The notes beneath the pieces were generated by a model. That model was not told the origin of the DNA. It saw nothing but the letters and a program-made list of their open reading frames with translations, and ran no database searches. 64,000 bases of DNA. It comes from Methylophilus methylotrophus DSM 46235 = ATCC 53528. GTDB taxonomy: Bacteria > Pseudomonadota > Gammaproteobacteria > Burkholderiales > Methylophilaceae. A program made the position numbers and the translations under genes. Shown here one piece after another: positions 41,698-51,227 of this stretch. The DNA lies in the NCBI RefSeq assembly GCF_000378225.1, contig NZ_KB905147.1:1-64000 (forward strand), given 5' to 3'. Each line of letters starts with the position of its first letter. Position 1 is the first letter of the stretch.

Positions 41698-42777
41698 TTA
41701 TTCGGCGATCAACCGCGTGGCAACTTGTTCAATTACCATGCCGTTTTTCTCCAGTTTTTTGATTTTGACCGGCACAAAGCGGTAATCGCTGGCCAGCCAT
41801 AAGTCTACTTTTTCATCAGTATCGCCACGCGTATGGGCAATATGCACGGTCTGGATGGTCTGGTCGGCAATGACAAGGGGTTCTTCACCTTCAAACATAT
41901 ATTCGTACTCTCCCAGCCGGCGGCCGTTTGTCAGCGTGACATGCATTTCCTGCAACGGCGGCACAAACATAAACTGGTACATAAAACTCAGCAAGTCTTG
42001 CGTATTGCCACGCAAATCCAGCCGCTGCTCGCCCTTACTCGTTTTCAGGGTAATGATATTGGTTTCCCAGTCAAACGTGGCCTCATACGTTTTACTGGCG
42101 CGGCTACCAAACGCATAGCGATAAAAATGCGGCTTTAATCCGCGCGGGCTGATTTCACCCTGACTTTGCTGCTCCAGCGAAGGATACAGCAATTTTAGTA
42201 GCCCTTTGCCTTCTACCAGCCAGCGCAGCTTGTAACTGCCTGACTCTTCTCGCACATACTCAATGTTTGCAGTACCTGCTGGACGCTCATCTCCATTGAC
42301 GAATACGGAAAAGTCAGTACTTACATGCTGGTAAGGCACAGGTTTAGCGTCTTCCGCCCCGTTCTCTGGATGATCCATTTCATGCCAAGCGGTGATTTCT
42401 GCCAACCTTGCCTGCTTTTCTTCTTCACTGATAGCAGATTGCGGCTCAGTGACGTCTGTGTCAGGGACCTGCTCATTCACTGCTGACGCTTCAACCGGCG
42501 ACGCAGGGCTGGAGGGAGGTGGCTCTGGCTTGGCTGCCCTCTGCCTGGCTGATTTTGGCGTAACCGTTGGGACAGCTAACGCTGCAACCGGCGATGATGG
42601 TGGCAGTAAACGTGCCTGTAATACCGCTGGAGCCGGCTTCTCATTTACAAACCAGCTACGCCAATCAACCTCGCTAAAGAAGAACACATGTAGCAATAAC
42701 GAAAGGCATAACGCCAGCGCCAATGGCCAGGAAACATGCTGTTGAATCCAGTGTCGCAGGCCGGATGATTGCATCAC
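41698..42777 (-). CDS. DUF3108 family protein with N-terminal membrane anchor
   Basis: A 359-residue protein of unknown function. One membrane helix (about 15-35: WPLALALCLSLLLHVFFFSE) is followed by a Pro/Ala/Ser-rich linker to about residue 130, reminiscent of TonB-type spacers, then a periplasmic DUF3108 domain with YKLRWLVEGKGLLKLLYPSL, TYEATFDWETNIITLKTSKG, NTQDLLSFMYQFMFVPP and VDLWLASDYRFVPVKIKKLE. The domain is clearly homologous to the next gene upstream. It lies 24 bp after that paralog, and the pair sits between purM and rsmB. Confidence 0.82.
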   Translation of the reverse strand: MMQSSGLRHWIQQHVSWPLALALCLSLLLHVFFFSEVDWRSWFVNEKPAPAVLQARLLPPSSPVAALAVPTVTPKSARQRAAKPEPPPSSPASPVEASAVNEQVPDTDVTEPQSAISEEEKQARLAEITAWHEMDHPENGAEDAKPVPYQHVSTDFSVFVNGDERPAGTANIEYVREESGSYKLRWLVEGKGLLKLLYPSLEQQSQGEISPRGLKPHFYRYAFGSRASKTYEATFDWETNIITLKTSKGEQRLDLRGNTQDLLSFMYQFMFVPPLQEMHVTLTNGRRLGEYEYMFEGEEPLVIADQTIQTVHIAHTRGDTDEKVDLWLASDYRFVPVKIKKLEKNGMVIEQVATRLIAE

Positions 42778-42801
42778 GCGCTTCCCGATGGGAAAACCCC
42801 G

Positions 42802-43509
42802 TTATTGACCGGTGATACTGGTGATCACCTGCTCCATATGTTTACCATCATCCTTCACTACCAGCTTGACCGGCAGATATCCTTTATCCTTTGCCAGATA
42901 GAGGGTCTTCTCACCTTCAGCATCGGTCAGTTTAACGACTTTAAATGTACCAGCTTCAGTTTCCAGGGGGGTACTTTCCTCAGTGACCACAAACGCATGC
43001 GGAGAAAGTTTTTTACCGTTTGCAACGGCTAGATTAACCCCTTTTCCCTTCGGCGGTTGCCACATCCAGCAATACATTACACTTAATAAATCCTGGCTAC
43101 CTTTGGCCAATTTTTCGGTTTCCTGGGCATCTTTAATCTGCATCTTGAGCACTTTTTTGGCCCAGTCAAACTCGCTGATCAAGGTTTTATTGGGATGCTT
43201 GGACTGTCGCGACTCAAAACGATCAGGACGCAAAGCATTACTGATAATAAGGCCCCGACTTGAAAGTGTGCGCTCACCCATGAGCTTGTAAATGCCTTTT
43301 CCCTCTGCCAGGGAGTCGATCTGGTAACGGTTGCCCGTGACATTGAGCTGGTCTTCAACGGTAGCGATGCTGACGCCTTGTTGCAATAAGTCATATTTGA
43401 GCGTGAGCTGCTTGGGTGCCGCCGATAACAATGGCGACACCAGCAGCACGATAATCGCCAATACACTGGCGATGTAATGACGATAGCATTGCCGACGAAA
43501 AAGCAGCAT
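42802..43509 (-). CDS. DUF3108 family periplasmic protein
   Basis: A 235-residue paralog of the neighbouring DUF3108 protein, without the long linker. A signal peptide (IASVLAIIVLLVSPLLSAAP) ends near residue 30. Shared landmarks are YQIDSLAEGKGIYKLMGERT, ISEFDWAKKVLKMQIK, GSQDLLSVMYCWMWQPP and TLYLAKDKGYLPVKLVVKDD. Function is unknown. Its start overlaps the stop of purM (TAATG), so it is translated with purM; purN, which often follows purM, is not at this position. Confidence 0.85.
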   Translation of the reverse strand: MLLFRRQCYRHYIASVLAIIVLLVSPLLSAAPKQLTLKYDLLQQGVSIATVEDQLNVTGNRYQIDSLAEGKGIYKLMGERTLSSRGLIISNALRPDRFESRQSKHPNKTLISEFDWAKKVLKMQIKDAQETEKLAKGSQDLLSVMYCWMWQPPKGKGVNLAVANGKKLSPHAFVVTEESTPLETEAGTFKVVKLTDAEGEKTLYLAKDKGYLPVKLVVKDDGKHMEQVITSITGQ

Positions 43510-44555
43510 TACACCACCACAGTAGGCGCTTCACCCGCCTGCTGCGCACGAATGTGGCCAATGCGGTAAACCGTTTCACCGGCCTCGGCCAATACCGCCT
43601 GAGCCTGCTCAGCATGCTCGGCCGCAACAATCACCGCCATCCCGATACCGCAGTTAAAGGTACGGTACATTTCCAGCGGCTCGATATTGCCTTGTGTCTG
43701 CAACCACTGGAACAGTGGTGGCAAGGTCCAGCTAGATTTCTGCACTTCTGCCGTCAGGCCTTGGGGCAATACACGAGGAATGTTCTCGGTAATGCCGCCG
43801 CCGGTAATATGCGCCATGCCCTTCACGGGCAAGGTTTCCAGCAACTTGAGGATAGACTTTACATATAATTTGGTTGGTGCCATGACCACATCTTTGAACT
43901 TGCGGCCATGAAAATCTGATTCCATATCAATGCCTGATTTTTCAATCAGTTTACGGATCAGGGAGTAGCCGTTGGAGTGTGCGCCGCTGGACGCCAGGCC
44001 TAATACGACGTCCCCTGCCTTGATCGTAGAGCCATCAATAATGTTTGCTTTGTCGACACAACCGACAGCAAAGCCAGCCAGATCATATTCACCCGCTGGG
44101 TACATGCCAGGCATTTCGGCAGTTTCACCACCCACCAGCGCACAGCCAGACTCTTCACAGCCTTGCGCAATGCCCTTGATCACCGCTGCCGCAGTTCCCA
44201 CTTCGAGTTTGCCACAGGCAAAATAATCGAGAAAAAACAGCGGTTCGGCACCTTGCACCAGGATATCGTTGACACTCATTGCGACCAGGTCTATACCCAC
44301 GGTATCGTGTTTGTTCAACTGGAAAGCCAGTTTGAGTTTGGTACCCACGCCATCAGTCCCGGAAACCAGCACTGGCTCCTTGAATTTTTTGGGCATGGCA
44401 AACAGCGAACCAAAACCGCCGATACCGCCCATGACTTCAGGACGTAGCGTGCGTTTGGCAAACGGTTTGATTTGCTCGACCAAGGCATCACCCGCCTCGA
44501 TATCGACACCGGCATCACGGTAGGTGATAGAAGTTTTATCAGAAGAAGTCGTCAA
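43509..44555 (-). CDS. purM: Phosphoribosylformylglycinamidine cyclo-ligase
   Basis: PurM (AIR synthetase) makes 5-aminoimidazole ribotide in purine synthesis. The roughly 348-residue protein has [80 protein letters not shown] and [20 protein letters not shown]. The start is a TTG at 44553-44555 giving [14 protein letters not shown], the family N terminus; the frame opens further upstream only through another TTG, and no ATG precedes the conserved part. It overlaps the DUF3108 gene by one base, and perM diverges from it. Confidence 0.95.
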   Translation of the reverse strand: MTTSSDKTSITYRDAGVDIEAGDALVEQIKPFAKRTLRPEVMGGIGGFGSLFAMPKKFKEPVLVSGTDGVGTKLKLAFQLNKHDTVGIDLVAMSVNDILVQGAEPLFFLDYFACGKLEVGTAAAVIKGIAQGCEESGCALVGGETAEMPGMYPAGEYDLAGFAVGCVDKANIIDGSTIKAGDVVLGLASSGAHSNGYSLIRKLIEKSGIDMESDFHGRKFKDVVMAPTKLYVKSILKLLETLPVKGMAHITGGGITENIPRVLPQGLTAEVQKSSWTLPPLFQWLQTQGNIEPLEMYRTFNCGIGMAVIVAAEHAEQAQAVLAEAGETVYRIGHIRAQQAGEAPTVVV

Positions 44556-44731
44556 AGTACTCTCGTTTCTTTCAATGCGATTAATCAGGTGAACGGCTGT
44601 AAACAGCGCCGATGTTTGCAACAAAGCGCGATACAGCGTTGAAATTCAGTATAATTTTAAAATAATCATTATTTTAACGCATCTTGCCACTTCGACCTAT
44701 GCCGGATTGCGGATGTGTGTGACAGGTGCCC

Positions 44732-45862
44732 ATGTCTGACCAAGAACATCAGAAGTCTATTGCAACGCAGTTTGTCAGTGACCATCGCTGGTGGATCGTG
44801 ACCGCTGTCGTCATCTACCTGTTTTACTTACTTGAACCTATCCTGACCCCTTTTCTGGCGGCGGCTGTCATTGCCTACATGCTGGACCCATTGGTCGACA
44901 AATTAAGCGAAGTGGGCTACGGCAACCGGCAAGTCGGTCGCACCCTGGCAACCTTACTGGTCATGACTGGCGTGATCCTGGTCGTCACTGGCTTACTGCT
45001 GATCATCATCCCCCTATTGCAACAACAATCCACGCTGATTGCCCAACGCCTGCCACTGTTATTGGATCACTTTCACCAGCAAGTCGAGCCCTGGCTGTTG
45101 CAACAGTTCGGTATTCGCCTAAATATTGACCGCACCGACATACAGAAACTGATTAGCGAGCACTGGCAAACAGCTGGCGGCATGATAGGCAATGTGCTGC
45201 TGAGTGCCGGGCAAAAAGGATTGAGCCTGATCGGCATGCTTGCCAACATATTGTTGCTGCCTGTGGTCCTGTTTTACTTCCTGCGCGACTGGGATGCCAT
45301 GATGGCCGAAATCGGTGACCTGATTCCGCGTGACTGGATAGGCCGGTTACAGACGCTCTGCCGGGACATCGACAGTGTGGTGGCTGAATTCTTACGCGGG
45401 CAGTTATCAGTCATGCTCTCGTTATGCGTGTTTTACAGTATTGGCTTGTGGCTGGTGGGCCTCGACATGGCCCTTTCCATAGGCATGATTGCCGGGCTAC
45501 TCAGTTTTGTGCCCTACCTCGGTTTTGCACTGGCTTTTATCATGGCTGTATTGCTGGCGTTGCTGCAATTCGCCTCTCTACCCGAAGTGATTCCTGTGTT
45601 GCTGGTATTTGGGGTGGGGCAATTCGTCGAAAGTTTTTTCCTGACGCCTATCCTGGTCGGTGACCGTATCGGTTTACATCCTGTGTTGGTAATTCTGGCT
45701 TTAATGGCTGGCGGGCAACTGTTTGGGTTTGCCGGCGTATTGCTGGCACTACCGGTCAGCGCTGCCATTGCTGTTGGCGTTCGCCGCACCAAACAAAGCT
45801 ATTTGCGTAGCGAGGCATATTTAAGCAGCCAACCACAAATCATCCAAACGCTGGATGAATGA
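44732..45862 (+). CDS. perM: AI-2E / PerM-family transporter
   Basis: A roughly 376-residue inner-membrane protein of the AI-2E family, whose members are described as autoinducer exporters or Na+(Li+)/H+ antiporters; role here unknown. About seven or eight helices are visible, beginning WWIVTAVVIYLFYLLEPILT, with family motifs FLAAAVIAYMLDPLVDKL, FYFLRDWDAMMAEIGDLIP and FVPYLGFALAFIMAVLLALL. The ATG after GTGCCC is chosen for its AGGTG ribosome binding site. The order purM(divergent)-perM-hda is common in proteobacteria. Confidence 0.88.
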   Translation: MSDQEHQKSIATQFVSDHRWWIVTAVVIYLFYLLEPILTPFLAAAVIAYMLDPLVDKLSEVGYGNRQVGRTLATLLVMTGVILVVTGLLLIIIPLLQQQSTLIAQRLPLLLDHFHQQVEPWLLQQFGIRLNIDRTDIQKLISEHWQTAGGMIGNVLLSAGQKGLSLIGMLANILLLPVVLFYFLRDWDAMMAEIGDLIPRDWIGRLQTLCRDIDSVVAEFLRGQLSVMLSLCVFYSIGLWLVGLDMALSIGMIAGLLSFVPYLGFALAFIMAVLLALLQFASLPEVIPVLLVFGVGQFVESFFLTPILVGDRIGLHPVLVILALMAGGQLFGFAGVLLALPVSAAIAVGVRRTKQSYLRSEAYLSSQPQIIQTLDE

Positions 45863-45888
45863 CTGCCTGAAGACTAGAAATTAACGCT

Positions 45889-46488
45889 GTGAAACAACTG
45901 TTACTGAATATCCAACCGCCTGCTGCACCAGGCTTCGATAACTTTATCCCCGGCCAGAACCAGGAGGCGCTAGCAAGCTTGCAAGACGTACTATCCGGCG
46001 TGGCCACCACACGCTTTATTTACCTGTGGGGCGAGCCTGGCAGTGGCAAAAGTCACTTGCTGCTTGCCGCCCAGGCCATGGGGGCGCATATTGCAGATGA
46101 TGTGCATACACTGGATGAAGAGTCACAAATCATCCTGTTTGATACGTACAACCAGATCAAGGCCGAAGGCGGCATGTTGGTCACGGCTGGCAGCCATGCG
46201 CCCACTCAAATGGACTTGCGTGACGACCTGGCTACCCGGCTGGCGTGGGGACTGGTTTACCAATTACATCCCTTGAGTGACGATGAAAAAGCCCATGCCC
46301 TACGTGCCCACGCCCGCGAGCGCGGCATGAAATTGCCAGATGAAGTGATTGCTTACTGCCTGCGGTATTTACGCCGGGATTTGCCCACCTTGATGGCAGT
46401 GCTGGAGGCGCTCGATGAATGGTCACTGACAACCAAGAAAGCAATCACACTGCAATCTCTGAGGAAAATGCTGCAAGACTCCTTATAA
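45889..46488 (+). CDS. hda: DnaA inactivator Hda
   Basis: Hda with the beta clamp stimulates ATP hydrolysis by DnaA and so limits re-initiation of replication. The 199-residue DnaA-like AAA+ protein starts with the clamp-binding-type QLLLNIQPP, has FDNFIPGQNQEALASL, Walker A YLWGEPGSGKSHLLLAAQAM and the sensor 2 region YLRRDLPTLMAVLEALDEWS. It lacks a DNA-binding domain, as expected. The start is GTG (45889-45891). It follows perM by 26 bp. Confidence 0.93.
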   Translation: MKQLLLNIQPPAAPGFDNFIPGQNQEALASLQDVLSGVATTRFIYLWGEPGSGKSHLLLAAQAMGAHIADDVHTLDEESQIILFDTYNQIKAEGGMLVTAGSHAPTQMDLRDDLATRLAWGLVYQLHPLSDDEKAHALRAHARERGMKLPDEVIAYCLRYLRRDLPTLMAVLEALDEWSLTTKKAITLQSLRKMLQDSL

Positions 46489-46498
46489 AGGCTTGCGT

Positions 46499-47662
46499 TT
46501 ATTCCGCGCCAAAGCTGTAGCGGTTCTTGCCATTCTTTTTCGACTCATACATGGCTTTATCTGCCACATGCAGCAACTGTTTGACGTTCTTGCCATGATG
46601 CGGGAATTCGGCAATCCCAATGCTGACACCAATCTCCAGCGGAATGCCATTGACTATCACCGGCTGTGCAAATAACTGTATGAGGCGATGCGCCAACTGC
46701 GTCAACTCCAGGCGATGCAAATAACTGCTGACGACCAACACAAATTCGTCTCCCCCTTGGCGCGCCAGAAAGTCAGACTGCCTGAGTATTTTTTTAAACC
46801 TGTTTGCCACCTCTATCAGCAAGGCATCGCCCAGCTCATGGCCATAGGCATCATTCACTTGCTTGAACCCATCCAGGTCCATAAAAAAGACCGCGAACTG
46901 TTTGGAGCCTATCCTGGCTAAATCGTAAGTATTTTCCAGATAAACATTCACACTACGGCGATTGGGCAAACCAGTCAGCAAATCATGATCAGCCTGATGA
47001 CTAAGCTGTTTCGCCACGGCCTGATTTTCGATGACTTGCCCCAGCAAGTTGGTGGTGTTGATATAAGAAAACACCAAGACGCTGATAATCACAATACCCA
47101 ATATAATTGCCACCGTGACTGACACCACAATGCGATTGCGAATAGCTTGCTCAAACCCCTGCCGTTGCATGATCAACTGCTCATCAATCTGCGCTACATA
47201 CCCATCAATCAGTTTCATCAACTCTCGTCCGCGATCCCTACTCAATGAGAGATGCGGGACATATTCGCCTGCATGGATCTGCACCTGCACACTTTTATCC
47301 ATAATATTAAATTTCTGCTGAACCAGGTGCTTGATTTTTGTAAGCAATGATCTCGTGGCCGAATCAATAGCCCAACCATTTTCGAGCTGGGCAATGGCTT
47401 GCGAAGCCTCATCACGTCCTCGTTCAAGTGTGTCCAGAAATAAGACATGTCCCGTCAGCAAATATCCACGCTGCCCATTCTCAGCATTTGTCATGGCCTT
47501 GCTTAGTGCCACCAGCTGATAGCGCTGTCTATCGACCAGATCCTTTTTCTCTGAATAATCCACAAGCTGATACATGGCAACAAAAAGCCCCATCATTGAG
47601 ACGCACAATAATGCGGAAGCAATGATTAACTGGATAAGTATTCGTCGCTTGTAGTTAAACAT
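46499..47662 (-). CDS. Diguanylate cyclase with CHASE3-like sensor
   Basis: Makes the second messenger cyclic di-GMP from two GTP. The 387-residue protein has an N-terminal membrane helix (about 10-32), a periplasmic helical CHASE3-like region with MTNAENGQRGYLLTGHVLFL, a second helix (about 178-200), and a GGDEF domain. The active site GGDEF is intact (ARQGGDEFVLVVSS, near residue 305), and the inhibitory site RxxD (RQSD) lies the usual five residues before it, so product feedback is expected. It is convergent with hda, only 10 bp apart. Confidence 0.92.
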   Translation of the reverse strand: MFNYKRRILIQLIIASALLCVSMMGLFVAMYQLVDYSEKKDLVDRQRYQLVALSKAMTNAENGQRGYLLTGHVLFLDTLERGRDEASQAIAQLENGWAIDSATRSLLTKIKHLVQQKFNIMDKSVQVQIHAGEYVPHLSLSRDRGRELMKLIDGYVAQIDEQLIMQRQGFEQAIRNRIVVSVTVAIILGIVIISVLVFSYINTTNLLGQVIENQAVAKQLSHQADHDLLTGLPNRRSVNVYLENTYDLARIGSKQFAVFFMDLDGFKQVNDAYGHELGDALLIEVANRFKKILRQSDFLARQGGDEFVLVVSSYLHRLELTQLAHRLIQLFAQPVIVNGIPLEIGVSIGIAEFPHHGKNVKQLLHVADKAMYESKKNGKNRYSFGAE

Positions 47663-47775
47663 ACGGATTTATATCGTCATTTTTTTGCGCAGATTAAATC
47701 AAAGCAGAATAAATCCATGATACGACCAGTCTGAATATAATAAAATATAGTTTTGATAGATAACCACTATCCACC

Positions 47776-49407
47776 ATGCTCAGAATTACTGAAATCAAAC
47801 TGCCGATTGAGCTTGCCGACACGCTCAAACATCAAGACGACCAAATCAAGGCCGCCATCCTCAAACGCCTGGAAATTCCTGAAACGGATTTAATCCGCTT
47901 TGAGATTTTCAAGCGCGGCGTGGATGCACGTAAATCCCATGCTATTCTTTATGTGTACAACCTTGATGTAGAGGTTAAAAACGAAGCCAAGCTATTGGCA
48001 CGCTTTAAAAAAGATCCGCACATCAAACCAGCACCCGATACCCGCTATCATTTTGTCGCGCGTCTACCAGCGATCAAATCCCACAGACCCGTCGTGATTG
48101 GCTTTGGACCGGCCGGTATTTTTGCTGCGCTCATTCTTGCTCAGGCCGGATTCAATCCCATTGTGCTTGAACGTGGCAAGGAAGTACGCAAACGTACCAA
48201 AGACACCTGGGGGCTCTGGCGCAAACGCACGCTAAACCCTGAATCCAATGTGCAATTTGGCGAAGGCGGTGCAGGCACTTTTTCGGATGGCAAACTCTAC
48301 AGTCAGATCAAAGACCCCAAGCATTACGGCCGCAAAGTCTTGCAGGAATTCGTCAAGGCGGGAGCGCCAGAAGAAATTCTTTACGTCAGCCATCCACATA
48401 TTGGTACATTCCGTTTGGTCGGCATGGTCGAAGAAATGCGCAACACCATTATCAGCCTGGGCGGTGAGATTCGCTTTGAAAGCCGGGTGACCGACATTGC
48501 CATCGAAAACAACCAGGTGCAGGGCGTCACGCTACATAGCGGTGAATTTATCCCGACCAATCATGTGGTACTCGCGGTAGGCCATAGCGCGCGCGATACC
48601 TTTGAAATGGTGCATGAAAAAGGCATTTATGTGGAAGCCAAACCATTCTCGATAGGCTTCAGGATTGAGCACCCGCAAAGCCTGATAGACCGTGCCCGCT
48701 ATGGTAAAAGTTACAGCGATGACATTCTTAAAAAACTGGGCGCGGCGGATTACAGGCTGGTGCATCACGCACAAAATGGCCGCAGTGTGTATAGCTTTTG
48801 CATGTGCCCAGGCGGCACCGTGGTCGCCGCCACCTCTGAGCCAAACCGTGTGGTTACCAATGGCATGAGCCAATATAGCCGCAACGAGCGCAACGCCAAT
48901 GCCGGGATTGTGGTCGGCATCACACCAGAGGTGGACTACCCAGGCCACCCACTGGCGGGCGTCGAGTTCCAGCGCCAGCTGGAAAGCCAGGCCTATGTGC
49001 TGGGAGGCAGCGACTATTCCGCCCCCGGCCAATTGATTGGCGACTTTCTCGCCAACCGGCCATCTACACAATTCGGCGAAGTACAACCTTCATATACCCC
49101 AGGCGTCCATTTAACCAATCTGGATACCGCACTGCCAGAATTCGCCATTACCGCCATGCGCGAAGCGATTCCAGCCTTTGCCAAACAGGTGCCAGGATTC
49201 GACCTCTCAGATGGCGTATTGACCGGCGTAGAAACCCGCACCTCCAGCCCGATCCGTATCAAACGCGATGACGATACCCTGCAAAGCATCAACACCAAAG
49301 GCCTGTTCCCCTGCGGTGAGGGCGCTGGCTATGCCGGGGGCATTCTGTCAGCCGCGGTGGATGGCATTAAAGTGGCGGAAGCTGTTTCGCTATCACTCAC
49401 TTCCTGA
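47776..49407 (+). CDS. FAD-dependent oxidoreductase (NAD(P)/FAD family)
   Basis: A 543-residue flavoprotein widespread in bacteria and annotated only as an FAD-dependent dehydrogenase. A small N-terminal domain (about 1-100, ETDLIRFEIFKRGVDARKSH) precedes the FAD site PVVIGFGPAGIFAALILAQA and GFNPIVLERGKEVRKRTKDT. Further family motifs are NVQFGEGGAGTFSDGKLYSQ, a cysteine-bearing SFCMCPGGTVVAATSEP and FPCGEGAGYAGGILSAAVDG at the end. The substrate is unknown. A perfect palindromic terminator follows. Confidence 0.88.
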   Translation: MLRITEIKLPIELADTLKHQDDQIKAAILKRLEIPETDLIRFEIFKRGVDARKSHAILYVYNLDVEVKNEAKLLARFKKDPHIKPAPDTRYHFVARLPAIKSHRPVVIGFGPAGIFAALILAQAGFNPIVLERGKEVRKRTKDTWGLWRKRTLNPESNVQFGEGGAGTFSDGKLYSQIKDPKHYGRKVLQEFVKAGAPEEILYVSHPHIGTFRLVGMVEEMRNTIISLGGEIRFESRVTDIAIENNQVQGVTLHSGEFIPTNHVVLAVGHSARDTFEMVHEKGIYVEAKPFSIGFRIEHPQSLIDRARYGKSYSDDILKKLGAADYRLVHHAQNGRSVYSFCMCPGGTVVAATSEPNRVVTNGMSQYSRNERNANAGIVVGITPEVDYPGHPLAGVEFQRQLESQAYVLGGSDYSAPGQLIGDFLANRPSTQFGEVQPSYTPGVHLTNLDTALPEFAITAMREAIPAFAKQVPGFDLSDGVLTGVETRTSSPIRIKRDDDTLQSINTKGLFPCGEGAGYAGGILSAAVDGIKVAEAVSLSLTS

Positions 49408-49424
49408 TTAGGACTCCGAAATAG

Positions 49425-49466
49425 TCCCCATAAAAAAACCTGCCTAGGCAGGTTTTTTTATGGGGA
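49425..49466. terminator. Bidirectional terminator, 42-bp perfect palindrome
   Basis: TCCCCATAAAAAAACCTGCCT is followed with no spacer by its exact reverse complement. The hairpin core GCC/GGC with A7 and T7 runs on either side serves as an intrinsic terminator for both convergent genes, the flavoprotein and ahpF. Confidence 0.9.
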
Positions 49467-49472
49467 TGCCAT

Positions 49473-51038
49473 CTATTGACGAATCAGGTAATCAAACGCC
49501 CCCAGTGCTGCATTTGACCCTTCCCCCATCGCAATGATGATCTGCTTGTAGGGAATCGTAGTCACATCCCCTGCCGCAAATACGCCCGGTAACGAGGTGG
49601 CATTGTGGTGGTTAATTTCAATTTCACCATATTTACTCAGGTCCAGGGTGCCTTTCAACCAGTCACTGTTGGGTACCAGGCCAATCTGGATAAACACGCC
49701 TTCCAGTGCCAGATGCTTGTTCTCGCCACTGACGCGGTCGGTGTAGGTCAAGCCATTCACACGTGTGCCGTCACCAGTGATTTCTGTGGTTTGGGCGCTG
49801 GTCAAGATCGTCACGTTTTCCAGTGAACGCAATTTGCGTTGCAATACCGCATCTGCTTTCAGCTCAGTATCAAACTGCAGCAAGGTGACATGCCCAACGA
49901 CACCAGCGAGGTCAATTGCGGCTTCCACACCGGAGTTACCACCGCCAATCACTGCGACATGCTTGCCTTTAAACAACGGACCGTCACAGTGCGGGCAGTA
50001 TGCCACACCTTTGTTTTTATACTCGCTCTCACCAGGGACGTTAAGGTTTTTCCAACGCGCGCCTGTCGCCAGAATCACTGACTTACTACGCAGGGTCGCA
50101 CCGCTTTCAAGTTTCACCTCGATCAACCCGGCATGCTTGTTGTCGGTTTTAGCGGGCTCAGCCAGACCTACCGCGCGCTGTAAAGGCATGATATCGACAT
50201 CATAGGTTTTGACGTGCTCTTCCAAAGCAGCCACCAGTTTTGGCCCGTCAGTTTCTTTGACAGAAATAAAGTTTTCAATCGCCAGGGTATCGTTGACCTG
50301 ACCACCAAAACGTTCCGCCACAATCCCGGTACGTATGCCTTTACGCGCTGCGTAAATCGCAGCAGAAGCTCCTGCAGGACCGCCACCCACTACCAGCACA
50401 TCAAATGGCTCCCTGGCATTGAGTTTTTCGGCCTCTTTTGCCACTGCCCCAGTATCCACTTTGGCCAGAATTTCTTCGACCAACATACGGCCGGAAGCGA
50501 ACATCTCGCCATTAAGGAAAGTGGCTGGTACCGCCATGATGTTGCGCTCATTGACTTCGTCCTGAAACAGCGCGCCGTCAATCACGGTGGTCTGGATGCG
50601 TGGGTTGAACACGGTCATCAGCGTGGTTGCCTGCACGACATCCGGGCAGTTATGGCAAGACAAGCTCATATAGACTTCAAAATTCAAATCGCTATCCAGC
50701 GCCTTGATCTGGTCAAGCACATCCTGCTCCACTTTTGGTGGATGGCCGCCGGTCCACAACAACGCCAGTACCAATGAGGTGAACTCATGGCCTAACGGAA
50801 TCGCCGCGAAACGCACACCATGGGTTTCGCCTTCTTTGGCAATCACGAATGACGGTCTGCGTGCATCATCGCCAGTCTCGTCCAGGCTAACCTTGTCGGA
50901 CAACGCGGCAATTTCTTGCAACAGTTCACGCATTTCTGCCGCACGCTCACTATTATCCAGCGAAGCAATCAAACGGATAGGCTGGCGCAACATGCCTAGG
51001 TAGGTTTGTAACTGGGCCTTTAAGGTATCATCTAACAT
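49473..51038 (-). CDS. ahpF: Alkyl hydroperoxide reductase subunit F
   Basis: AhpF is the NADH-dependent flavoprotein disulfide reductase that reduces AhpC. The roughly 521-residue protein has an N-terminal double-thioredoxin domain with the redox pair in [18 protein letters not shown], a linker, and a thioredoxin-reductase-like part: FAD motif [20 protein letters not shown], active disulfide [20 protein letters not shown], and [20 protein letters not shown]. The ATG at 51036-51038 is preferred because GGAG is then 7 bp away; an ATG two codons earlier abuts that site. It is downstream of ahpC. Confidence 0.95.
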   Translation of the reverse strand: MLDDTLKAQLQTYLGMLRQPIRLIASLDNSERAAEMRELLQEIAALSDKVSLDETGDDARRPSFVIAKEGETHGVRFAAIPLGHEFTSLVLALLWTGGHPPKVEQDVLDQIKALDSDLNFEVYMSLSCHNCPDVVQATTLMTVFNPRIQTTVIDGALFQDEVNERNIMAVPATFLNGEMFASGRMLVEEILAKVDTGAVAKEAEKLNAREPFDVLVVGGGPAGASAAIYAARKGIRTGIVAERFGGQVNDTLAIENFISVKETDGPKLVAALEEHVKTYDVDIMPLQRAVGLAEPAKTDNKHAGLIEVKLESGATLRSKSVILATGARWKNLNVPGESEYKNKGVAYCPHCDGPLFKGKHVAVIGGGNSGVEAAIDLAGVVGHVTLLQFDTELKADAVLQRKLRSLENVTILTSAQTTEITGDGTRVNGLTYTDRVSGENKHLALEGVFIQIGLVPNSDWLKGTLDLSKYGEIEINHHNATSLPGVFAAGDVTTIPYKQIIIAMGEGSNAALGAFDYLIRQ

Positions 51039-51131
51039 ATTCATTCTCCAAAATCACGGCTGGTGCATTTCTTCAGGCAACAACAAGCCGTGGCCATCAT
51101 GCATGGCAATCAAAAATGGTTGGGGGAAACT

Positions 51132-51204
51132 CGCTCAGGAAAAACCACAGTGACAACTCATCCACTCAGTGACTTTTCCTGAGCGCCCTGCCTGCGCAGG
51201 GCGT
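51132..51204 (-). promoter_or_regulatory. Hairpins between ahpC and ahpF
   Basis: Two nested inverted structures lie in the 189-bp spacer: CGCTCAGGAAAA (51132-51143) with TTTTCCTGAGCG (51174-51185), a perfect 12-bp repeat, and next to it CGCCCTGC / GCAGGGCG with a four-base loop (51184-51203). On the minus strand neither is followed by a T run. They may act as a processing or partial read-through site that makes ahpC more abundant than ahpF. Confidence 0.5.
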
Positions 51205-51227
51205 TGCTCATACCAATCTCAACGAGA

